DNA of 64,000 nt from Odiellus spinosus (taxonomy: Eukaryota > Arthropoda > Arachnida > Opiliones > Phalangiidae), in NCBI GenBank assembly GCA_963920705.1, contig OY987225.1:17501492-17565491 (forward strand), written 5' to 3'. The notes under the pieces were generated by a model. That model searched no databases and was not told the origin of the DNA. It was given only the letters and a program-made list of their open reading frames with translations. The position numbers and the translations under genes were made by a program. Position 1 is the first letter of the stretch, and every line of letters starts with the position of its first letter. Below, piece by piece: positions 24,382 through 33,055 of the stretch.

Positions 24382-24868
24382 TAAAGTTCAACAGGGTATT
24401 GCTAGCAACATTTTGCATTGTCATTTCGTTTTTTATTCCTCTACTCTCCTTTTTTAAAAAGGGGGGAGGATAGGCTCTGGCCTATTGTGCCTTTAGTTTT
24501 TGTTATCTCGCCAACTTCGTTTTTCTCAACTTTCACCCTTTTTGACACAGAGGCGCTAAAATTTTTTATGACTTCTCTGGGAGAATTGTTAGATAAAAAA
24601 TAGGCAAAGAAAATTTTTACCGGACCTTTCGATTTAAAGACTTTTTCTTAAATGGGTTTAATAATTTTGTATGTATAGTTTAAGAGTATTAATTGAAATT
24701 TAAAGATATTATATTTTTTGAGTTTGTATTGTATTGAATATTTTGTAAAAAGGAAAATTAAATTAGGAAGAAAGAGAGTAGGTCCCGGATAATAAAGTGA
24801 AAAACGAAACATTTTTAAAACAAGCGAATTATTTCAAGACTTCAAATATAGCAATAAAAGACTTAGAA

Positions 24869-26053
24869 ATGACAATGCAGAAAGGAAATAATTATTCTAT
24901 TCAATCCAATGGGTTAGGCCCCGCATTTCCAAATTCCCATTTGGGAAGGAATATTTCCCACCCAAATGCCACAATTGGCGGGTCTCACCCCAATGTCTTT
25001 TTGAATCCCCAATCTACCTTATATATACCAACAACATCGTCATCTGCAACATCTACAACTACCACAATTTCATCAACGGGAACTATTCATCAAGCGACTC
25101 CAAGACCAACAATAAACTTTGGACTAGGACAACCTATGGGACAAATTCCAACAATGATTCCACCAACCATGCCATACCCTTGGCCTTTTCCCGCAATGAT
25201 GGGAATGGGATCCCAAATGGGATATGGATTTCCACAATGGAATTTTCCCTATTATCCTCAACTTCAGCATGGAGCTTTCCCTTTTGGGAATCGACCATCA
25301 GCGATGGATGGTCAATTCCCAAATCCTACAACGACTCCAGAAACTTCAAGTCAAGTCCCTTCAATTCCGACACCTCAACCTCCAGTTCAAACGTTCATTT
25401 CTCAAGATTCACTAACAACGACCTTGCCAACGTCACCATTAAGGGAATCAAGTTCAGGAGAATCTGAAAAACGATCGCCTCCAGAAGATCTCATTGTTCT
25501 CAAGGATAACGTTTTTCAGAATTTGGAAGAAACCGCTCATTCCAAATCGGAACATCCCAAGAGATTAAATAATCAGAATAAGCAAGAGAAGTCGAGAAAA
25601 TCAGAAATTAAAAGATCATCAACTGGAACGAATACTACGAGATCCAGAGCAACATTTTCTCGAGAGAAAAAAGTTCCATCCAAAAGTTCTCCTAGGATGT
25701 CAAAACAAGTCAAAACGAAAGTATTGAGACCTGACATCATCTGCTATTCCTGCAACGGAAGTGGACACCTAGCGAGAGATTGTCCCTCAGCCTTATCTGA
25801 TTTCGGAAAACAAGTTATCAGAAGATCTCGAACATTTAGATTAGCAATGATCCGAAGGAGAAGAAAAGAAAATCCCATTCCAGAAAAAACTAAGGAAATC
25901 AAAAATCTAGATACTGGAAGAAAAACAACAGACTACGTTCCTGAGCTAAGATCTGTGGAAGAAGCTATACGGAGAGGAAGAAACATTCTAAAGAAATATC
26001 AAGAAAGAATTCACGTGAAAACAGAAAGACTAAAAGAAATTAGAATAACTTAA
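24869..26053 (+). CDS. Gag-like nucleocapsid protein of the LTR element
   Basis: An intact frame is the only protein in the element. The first in-frame ATG is at 24869 (394 residues). The frame stays open upstream to 24797 but has no ATG there. The N-terminal half is rich in Pro, Thr, Ser, Gln and Asn, with hydrophobic PWPFPAMMGMG and FPYYPQ stretches. The middle and end are basic and polar. One zinc knuckle of the CX2CX4HX4C type, CYSCNGSGHLARDC, lies about 290-305 residues in and is the family mark of retroviral-type nucleocapsid, which binds RNA. The last ~100 residues are Lys/Arg/Glu-rich and likely helical. I cannot see a clear capsid major homology region. No frameshift into pol occurs: after the stop the sequence goes straight to the purine tract and 3' LTR. 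The preserved frame suggests recent function. Confidence 0.8.
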   Translation: MTMQKGNNYSIQSNGLGPAFPNSHLGRNISHPNATIGGSHPNVFLNPQSTLYIPTTSSSATSTTTTISSTGTIHQATPRPTINFGLGQPMGQIPTMIPPTMPYPWPFPAMMGMGSQMGYGFPQWNFPYYPQLQHGAFPFGNRPSAMDGQFPNPTTTPETSSQVPSIPTPQPPVQTFISQDSLTTTLPTSPLRESSSGESEKRSPPEDLIVLKDNVFQNLEETAHSKSEHPKRLNNQNKQEKSRKSEIKRSSTGTNTTRSRATFSREKKVPSKSSPRMSKQVKTKVLRPDIICYSCNGSGHLARDCPSALSDFGKQVIRRSRTFRLAMIRRRRKENPIPEKTKEIKNLDTGRKTTDYVPELRSVEEAIRRGRNILKKYQERIHVKTERLKEIRIT

Positions 26054-26104
26054 GTTTCATAAAGAACAGTGAAAAAATTTCTATATAAATTTTGTTTCCT
26101 CTTT

Positions 26105-26115
26105 GGGGGGAAGGA
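26105..26115 (+). other. Polypurine tract
   Basis: GGGGGGAAGGA ends exactly where the 3' LTR begins, the position where plus-strand DNA synthesis is primed in LTR elements. Confidence 0.75.
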
Positions 26116-26593
26116 TGCAACAGGTGTCCAGCTGGAAGGTCATTTCGCCAAATAGGTGGCTCTCCTTCCATGTAAATTTCTGGAATATTCCAGCTGGACT
26201 CCCTGTTGCAAAGCTCCACCCACTTTTTTCTTGTATAAATAGAAATGTTGTAGAGATAAGGAAACAGATTGACAGATTGATTAACAGATTGATTGATTGT
26301 GGATCTCAAGATAGATAGATAGATTGATTGATAGATTTCAAGAGAGAAATAAAAGATTGAGTAAACGATTAGAACTTAGTTGAAATTATTTAAGTTAAGA
26401 ATTAATCATCTCGGTCACTTCGGAGGAAAGGAGATCATCAACGTTAATTACAACGCAAGGGTAATATAATATTTAGAAAATATTCCTTAAAGGGATCTCC
26501 TCCCAATTCCTCCGAAAGGAAATAAGTAACTTGGGGAAAGATTAGAATAGAAAATAAATAGAGAATTACTCCTTAGGATTTTCCCCGGTTACA
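26116..26593 (+). repeat. 3' LTR (478 bp)
   Basis: Starts TGCAACAGGTGTCCAGCTGG and ends CCCCGGTTACA. Compared with the 5' LTR it has a shorter GATA run, only four C before GGTTACA, and a handful of substitutions. Confidence 0.9.
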
Positions 26594-26597
26594 AGAC

Positions 26598-27808
26598 CAA
26601 AAACAAATGAAGGCTAGAAGCCAAACAAAAAGAGTTATTAGTAACCAAAAGGTTAGAGTCTAAACCTTTCGTAGTAGGCCTTGCATGTCATCAAGGCGAT
26701 AAAACAAATATGTTTATTATTGTTATTATTATTATATTATAAAAGGGCTCAAAATACGCAATTTGTGTATTGTTCCTCCTTTACAAAAATGGCTATGTTT
26801 ATACTTACTAAGTTTCCCATTTTTCCATATTGGGTGATTAAAATGAATATTTTGTTTTCATATTCTGTGTAGGAAATTTCAACACTATTACCATCCACTT
26901 CTAAACACATCTGTAAAAGAAAAAAAAAAATTTGAAGTTAAGTATAGTTTTCGGAAATTCATCCCTTTCCAATCCATTTATAAAACAAGCAAAAAAGTTG
27001 CCCAAGGGAAGCTCGGAATGATATGCAGAGATTTCAACAAAGAGGCAAAAGAAAATTCTACCCCTCCTAAACAGCTTTCCTTTAATTTTAGACACTGTTC
27101 AGAGCGGATCAGTTGCATAACTGAACTTCTAGCCTTTTTCTCTACTTCCATTTGCACTCACAAATGGTTGACACCAACTGGGGAATGACATTTACCCCCT
27201 TTAGTGAATGCAATAGACGAATTCGAAATTGAAGAGGAACTTTCAGGGGCAGCATGCCACTGTGGTAAACACTCTTCACGCGCCAATCTGTTAAGAGATG
27301 CCTCTTTCGTAGTTCCCATTCTGATTGGCTAAACTATGACGAGAGAGTCAAACTAGGCGTAATCCCTCCCTTCGCACTTCAAGACTCAACGCATTTCCCA
27401 TAGCAACGAGTGCAATACGTGGATAGGTATGAGAACGAGAGATGGAGTGAGGCGCACCATCTATCATGATAATTCATCATTATATTTTATCCCGATGGGT
27501 GTAGCCCCTGTAAGTTGGTTTATGAGTATAGAAATTCAAAATCCGTCAACACTATAGGAATCGTCACACTGGGCACAGCGTTAGTGACAATGTTTTCTCC
27601 CCATGGGCAGCATTTTAACTCCCCTTTCTTTATCTAAGTTGATCTCCTCGCTCTGCGATGTAAACACTTTCCTATAAAGACAGAGATACAGATTCCATAG
27701 ACATCTCCTATTGAAAGCATTTGGCAACTACTACAAGTGTTCTGTCAACTGAATAGAGACTAGCTCTAGCCAGGAGTGTATAAAATGCAGTAGTCATGGT
27801 TTGACTAA
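26598..27808. other. No gene recognised
   Basis: Contains a (TTA)n microsatellite at about 26712-26737 and a poly-A run near 26920. Open frames here are short and lack splice context. No element boundaries are recognised. Confidence 0.4.
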
Positions 27809-27998
27809 CCCTTACCAAAAAAAGTTAGTCTTAAGAGGTCTTGGGGAAGTCTTTTGGGTCTCTTATGTAGTCTTAAGAGGCCTTGGGGAAGTCTTCCATT
27901 ATGTCAATAAGTCTTGGTGAAGTCTTTATGACTTCCCCAAGACTACAGTAGTGTTCTTGAAGACCTCTTCAGATCAGACTAACATTTTTCTGAAAGGG
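27809..27998 (+). mobile_element. MITE family copy 3
   Basis: 190-bp form with a degenerate right end (CTGAAAGGG instead of CCGTAAGGG). Same orientation as copies 1 and 2. Confidence 0.9.
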
Positions 27999-29498
27999 AA
28001 TGCTAGTCATTTTGACTAGTGGAATTTTTCCATAAATATGGAAGTAACAGTCACTATCAAAAACATTCAATTAATGGGGGTCAGTAGTCAAGCAGAGTAC
28101 TAAAAAATATCCTTATGCACAGCCCTGATTCTAGTGGTCTTTCAATAAACAACCACGATAGCATGTATCTCTCTCAAGATATTTCTTTCCTTCAGTTTGC
28201 GCTGATAGTTTTACATAATTTAAGTTGGAGCAACCATGCATTGACCCCTTCTGACTAGCATGATACTGGGGCTATAGCGTGCTGTTAGATATTCTTATGT
28301 GGTTGCACGTAACCAAATATCAAATAATAAAGGGGTCATACTTATGCAGGGGTAGAGCCTAGTTGTTATCTGTATTACAATTTGACCTGTTTGAATGTTA
28401 AACATTGGTCCGGGGCTTCTACTACTACTATCCTTTCTCAACCCAGAGAGTAAATTAAGCATTCTCTAGCCCTGTTTCAAGCTTAATTTACTAAACCCCA
28501 AACCTATAAAGTAGGAAAGCCTAGCTAACCACCATGCACCCACCCGGCCATAATACGTAAAACAAATAAGGACGTGGTGTCTCAATTTTTGGTATAAGAA
28601 TAAACCATTTATGACGCGACAAACCAGGCCATTAAAATTTTCGGGACAAAAGCAGATTACAATGTAAACATTGAATTTCTTATCCTACATTTTATCTTAT
28701 TTTACATTATTATATACCAATGAAGTGTATCAGAGCCTGTCAAGGATGTACCCACATCCCTAGCTCCTTTCCAAAATCAGAAAAAGAAAAGAAATAGAAT
28801 CCACCTTATTGCAGATCAGGCAACACTAGTGGCATATGACGTAATTCACTGCTTTATATACCTGAATAAAATATACTAAACCATTGTTTTACCAGTTTGG
28901 GTTGACAGGTAAAGTTTTCTTCCATATCCTTTTGAATTTTCAAACAATTGGAAATTTGTTATAAATTATACTTGAATTCCACAATATATCAAGTCCAACA
29001 TTTAAATATATACCGTAACCTGACTGACAATAAAGAACTGATTTTAAATGTTTTACGTCGTCAAGAAGGATCAGATCTGATCCTTCTTGACGTCGTCTGC
29101 ACAAATTCACACAATAAACAGTGATGGAAATAAGCATAAGATGTCCGATAACATTTGAATTTGTTAAGGGAGTTACTGGACATTCGGCCAACAAGAAAAT
29201 TTTCTAATTACCGTCCCTCAATATGTCCAGTTTTGGAATTTCACTTCGTGGTTTATGGCTTTATGCAATGTTTTTAGTATTCAAATGTCAGGTGCGTTAT
29301 GTACAGCCCTCAGCCCTGGCTCTGAAATTTGAGTCTGCTATATTTCGTCTGTCATCTCCTTCTTACAGCATGTTTTGATCGTGTCAGTTTGCGCAGAATA
29401 TGCCTTATCTTTACACTTGAGTTTTAACTTTTTTCCAACGATACTGAGAGTCAAATCGTATTCCAGTTCTGCTATGATCTAGGTTTGTTATTGTCTCG
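27999..29498. other. No gene recognised; contains a perfect palindrome
   Basis: No exon can be supported. The only striking item is the 34-bp palindrome at 29059-29092. Confidence 0.4.
29059..29092. repeat. 34-bp perfect palindrome
   Basis: Each half is 17 bases (CGTCAAGAAGGATCAGA and its exact inverse), with no spacer. Confidence 0.95.
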
Positions 29499-29558
29499 TT
29501 TATTTATTTATTTATTTAGCTTTGAGGGTTTATACAAAAAGCCACTTGGGCTTATAGG

Positions 29559-29893
29559 ATATGTATAAAAAAAAAAAAAATAAAAATAAAAAGGGGTTTG
29601 TTTAACGTAACAATAAGTTTACTAATTGAGTGACCAGATTAGTTAAAGCGATGTAATGTTTGTAAGGTTATGTACAAATTAATAATAATGAGGAGGGGTT
29701 TAGAACAAAGTTATGATGAGCAGATTAAATAAATATGTAGTTTACTAAGTGGGTGTCCAGTATAATTAAAGTGTTGTAAAGTATTCAAAGGATATGTACA
29801 AACGAAAAATAATAAAAAGGGGGGTTTAGAACGGAGTTTGGTTTAGCGGTTTAATGAAATATCTAGTTTACTTATTAAGTAATTGATTGAGAG
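29559..29893 (-). repeat. Three imperfect ~110-124-bp tandem repeats in the LINE 3' UTR
   Basis: Units start at about 29559, 29668 and 29792. Each has (A/T)TATGTAYAAA, an A-rich stretch, GGGGTTT(A/G), then TAGTTTACTAA/GT-like and TTAAAGYG motifs. The reverse transcriptase of LINEs recognises 3' UTR RNA, so a repeated unit here could be a repeated recognition structure; that is inference. Confidence 0.7.
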
Positions 29894-30011
29894 GACTAAA
29901 CAAGAGCACTGACAATGTAGTAGACTAGTAGTTGTAATACGAAGGTGCCAGGGGTGTTGGAGTAAAAATATTATGAGTTTCATAAAGAAAGAGTAAAGTG
30001 ACCAACGCACC

Positions 30012-33000
30012 CTAATTCTCTCTGCCACTTACGGAAGGGTTGAAGTGGATTGAAAGGGCTTTTCTAAATTTGACCATATCATCGAGGGCGATAATGGATT
30101 CGGGCAGCATATTCCAATCAGTAATAATGGAATGAGTAAAGTGGTGGTGACGAATTGATGTTTTTGCACGGGGCTTTTGAAGTTTCTTGGAATGACCTCT
30201 TGTGGAAGAACTAGGGGGAATTGAAAAGAAAGTATCCATGTCTAGGTCTAAACGGTTGTAGAAAAAGTCATGTAGTAAACAGAGGTTGTTGATTTTGTGT
30301 CGTGTAGCTACGGGATCTATATTTAGGGTTTTTAGCCTTGTGGAAGAGGGAAGGTTGTGTAATGTCTGAGCTAATTTTGAAAATTTATTTTGAGCCTTTT
30401 GAAGGGAAGTAATACTACCAATAATAGAAGGGGTCCAGATTGGGGATGCGTAATCAAGGAGTGGGAGGGCTAAGGCATTGTAAAGTGTTTTGACTAGTTT
30501 AGGTGGACGGTTGTTGATGTTGCGACGAATAAGACCTGAGAGGGAATTCATGCGCTTACAGACCTTATTGGTGTGGGCAGTGAATTTAAGGTTAGGCTCT
30601 ACTGAAACTCCGAGATCAAGTTCCGACAAGGTGGTTTTAAGTGGGTTGTTGTATAGAGTGTAGATGTGACGGGGGTTGGTATGACCTAAGTGTAGGACAA
30701 CGCATTTGGTTAAGTTGAATCGGAGACCATTATCAGTTGCCCAAGTCTCGATAGAGTTAAGATCAGTCTGAAGTTGACTAGAGTCTAAGTGGGAGCGTAT
30801 ACGCAGAGAGATCTTGGTATCATCAGCAAAGAGCAAAATTAGAGCAAACCGAACAACAGCGGGGAGGGAGTTGATAATGATGTTAAATAAAAGGGGACCA
30901 AGTACAGAGCCTTGAGGTACACCCTGTTCCACATTGGCCCAATCCGAATTTTGGCCCTTAAGCACCACCCTCTGTTTACGGTCCGCAAGATAGTTTTGCA
31001 GCCAAAGAAGTGCAGTACCAGTAATCCCAGCTTCGGATAAAGCCAGTAGAAGTTTAGCATGAGGGATGGTGTCGAATGCTTTAGCTAGGTCTAGATAGAT
31101 TACATCAACGCTATAGCCCTCATCTATACACTTAGTCCAGTAGTTAGTTGCTACTAGGAGATTAGTCACGCAAGACCGTTTATGAAGAAAACCGTGCTGG
31201 GCTGGGGTGAAAAATTTTTTATTGCTTAGGTAAGTGAGTAGTTGGTCATGTACTAGGATTTCACATATTTTAGGTACTTGGTTTAAGGAACTAATTGGTC
31301 TATAATTTGAAGCCTCAGACTTGGTCCCTTTTTTATGTATAGGGGTTATATTTGGCTCCTTCCATGATTTCGGCAAAATACCAGAAGCAAAGGAAGCAGA
31401 CAAGACTCGGTGGAGGGGAGCGTGTAAATTGATGGATAAGTTACGCAGTAAGAGGGGGTGTATACCATCTGGACCCGGAGATTTATAGACAGAGAGGGAC
31501 TGTAAGATTTTGAGAAGAAAGTGTGGGGGGCAATCAAAATTTGTAAGTCTTGGGAGTGGTGGCAACATTGGGGGTTGAACGAAAGGACGCGCGGATGGGT
31601 CTGCTACTGTAGTAGCGAAGTAAGTGTTTAACACTGAAGCACTATCTAGAGGGGAGATGGTAAAAGTATTGTCGGGCTTACGAAGTTGAAGTAGAGGGAA
31701 ACGGCATTTACGAAACTTATTAATGTGGGCGTAAAACGACTTGGGGTTGGAAGATATTTGTTTAACTAGGTTGCTTTCCGCGTTGCGTTTTAAATTGCGT
31801 ATATGTTTAGTATGGGCGTTTCGCGCCTGGCGATAACTATCTAAGTTTTTGGAAATGGTTCGTTGGGAAGCATGGCGCTTTTTAGAACCGGATAGTTTAC
31901 GCCAGGCTCGAGATTTCATAGTTCGAGAGCGTACAGTACGCGGATTGGTAATTTTAAATTTACTAGGGTTACGGTATGGGACGAAAGCACTAATACCTAA
32001 ATTTATGACTGTTTGGAAATAGTACCACAAGGTATCAGGGCAGGTAGTCTGGAACAAGGTATCCCAAGATACTACTTCGAGGTACGAAGCAAATGCGGTA
32101 TAGTCACCCTTGAAGAAATTAAGTATTGGTCTGTGGGAAGTTGGAGAGTTAGGGAGGTTGACAGAGAAAAGTACAGTGCAATGGTCACTAGACCCCAGGG
32201 GTGGCAGTGGGGAGGGGTTGAATACTAAATTTGGGTCAGTGCTCAATATGAGGTCCAGAGTATTATCAACAGTGTTTAATCCTCCACTACGGGTAGGAAA
32301 AGAAATGAATTGGGAAAGATTAACTCGCGTTACAGTGTCTAGAAAGCTCCTAGTTTGGGGACAGGCTCCTGTACGGTAGGAGTAATCTAACCAATCAATT
32401 TTGGGGTAGTTAAAGTCACCCAACAATAACAGTAGTATTTTGTTGCTATCACAATATTTAGTTAAGGCACATAGGTAGTCTGTTAATTGAGTATGGTTGT
32501 CGTAGGATGGGGAACGATAAATTAGACCTATTATAATTATAGAGTTTCTAAGAATAACAAGGACAGTTAGTGTGTCCAAACCAATGTAGTCAGTCCAATC
32601 GGGGCTAAAACCATAATCTAGTGGATAGAGCTGACGCGAGGGGCAAATGTCAGACACATAAAGTGCCACACCACCGCCTACAATGTTCTCGCGATCACAT
32701 CGATAAATAGTGTAGTCTTGAATGAAGAATTCACAAGTCGAATATTCAACAGTCCACCAGGTTTCAGTAATTGCGGCAAAAAGCGGGGCGTAATGTTTCA
32801 CCAAATTGTTGAGTTCTGGGAACTTGGTGGAATGGCTGAGACTGTGCGCGTTAGTAAGTAGACCACGGGAACTTTGGGGGTGAGCAGTGTTGGAATAGGA
32901 TGGAACTACTATTTTAGGCAGGATAAGGTCAAGGCTATGGAGGTAGGTGGTTGGGGTGGGAACGAAGGGGGTAGCGTAGAAGTTTGGGGACCAATTGAGA

Positions 33001-33035
33001 GTAGAGACGGTGGAGTGAGTGATATGGTTTTGCAT
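30012..33035 (-). CDS. LINE ORF2: APE-type endonuclease + reverse transcriptase
   Basis: 1007 residues, intact. The endonuclease occupies about residues 55-290, with N62 (TNAHSL), E91 (ITETWW), YR at 173-174 (IYRSP), D207 and N209 (GDFN), D261 (TLDLI) and D284-H285 (SSDH). These are the metal-binding and catalytic positions of the exonuclease-endonuclease-phosphatase fold that nicks target DNA. The reverse transcriptase spans about 510-780: SPGPDG (519-524), NYRPISSL, QHGFLHKRS, D649 in YLDLAKAFD, GVPQGSVLGP, and the active-site box FADD (736-739), so all three catalytic Asp are present. A long C-terminal region follows, with LGV and a Leu-rich stretch, as in CR1/Jockey-like elements. The ATG at 33035 lies 20 bases after the ORF1 stop, so translation probably restarts. 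No RNase H domain is seen. Confidence 0.93.
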   Translation of the reverse strand: MQNHITHSTVSTLNWSPNFYATPFVPTPTTYLHSLDLILPKIVVPSYSNTAHPQSSRGLLTNAHSLSHSTKFPELNNLVKHYAPLFAAITETWWTVEYSTCEFFIQDYTIYRCDRENIVGGGVALYVSDICPSRQLYPLDYGFSPDWTDYIGLDTLTVLVILRNSIIIIGLIYRSPSYDNHTQLTDYLCALTKYCDSNKILLLLLGDFNYPKIDWLDYSYRTGACPQTRSFLDTVTRVNLSQFISFPTRSGGLNTVDNTLDLILSTDPNLVFNPSPLPPLGSSDHCTVLFSVNLPNSPTSHRPILNFFKGDYTAFASYLEVVSWDTLFQTTCPDTLWYYFQTVINLGISAFVPYRNPSKFKITNPRTVRSRTMKSRAWRKLSGSKKRHASQRTISKNLDSYRQARNAHTKHIRNLKRNAESNLVKQISSNPKSFYAHINKFRKCRFPLLQLRKPDNTFTISPLDSASVLNTYFATTVADPSARPFVQPPMLPPLPRLTNFDCPPHFLLKILQSLSVYKSPGPDGIHPLLLRNLSINLHAPLHRVLSASFASGILPKSWKEPNITPIHKKGTKSEASNYRPISSLNQVPKICEILVHDQLLTYLSNKKFFTPAQHGFLHKRSCVTNLLVATNYWTKCIDEGYSVDVIYLDLAKAFDTIPHAKLLLALSEAGITGTALLWLQNYLADRKQRVVLKGQNSDWANVEQGVPQGSVLGPLLFNIIINSLPAVVRFALILLFADDTKISLRIRSHLDSSQLQTDLNSIETWATDNGLRFNLTKCVVLHLGHTNPRHIYTLYNNPLKTTLSELDLGVSVEPNLKFTAHTNKVCKRMNSLSGLIRRNINNRPPKLVKTLYNALALPLLDYASPIWTPSIIGSITSLQKAQNKFSKLAQTLHNLPSSTRLKTLNIDPVATRHKINNLCLLHDFFYNRLDLDMDTFFSIPPSSSTRGHSKKLQKPRAKTSIRHHHFTHSIITDWNMLPESIIALDDMVKFRKALSIHFNPSVSGREN

Positions 33036-33055
33036 GGTTGGTGGAGTTTTGTCTT

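Larger units (their letters stand above)
23851..26593 (+). mobile_element. Non-autonomous LTR retrotransposon carrying only gag
   Basis: Two long terminal repeats (23851-24366 and 26116-26593) face the same way and begin TGCAACA and end GGTTACA. They enclose 1749 bp with one protein. The 4-bp direct repeat AGAC lies immediately outside (23847-23850, 26594-26597), showing an intact integration. A primer-binding-site candidate follows the left LTR and a purine tract precedes the right one. No protease, reverse transcriptase, RNase H or integrase is present, so the element must be mobilised by another element's enzymes. The LTRs differ at several positions and in repeat lengths, so the insertion is not brand new. 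Confidence 0.9.

Noticed and set aside
25134-25467. Open frames overlapping the Gag-like CDS in other frames
   Set aside because: They are shadows of the 24869-26053 frame with no domain of their own.
29843-30028. 61-codon frame after LINE ORF2
   Set aside because: It lies in the LINE 3' UTR and overlaps ORF2's end in another frame; no domain is visible.
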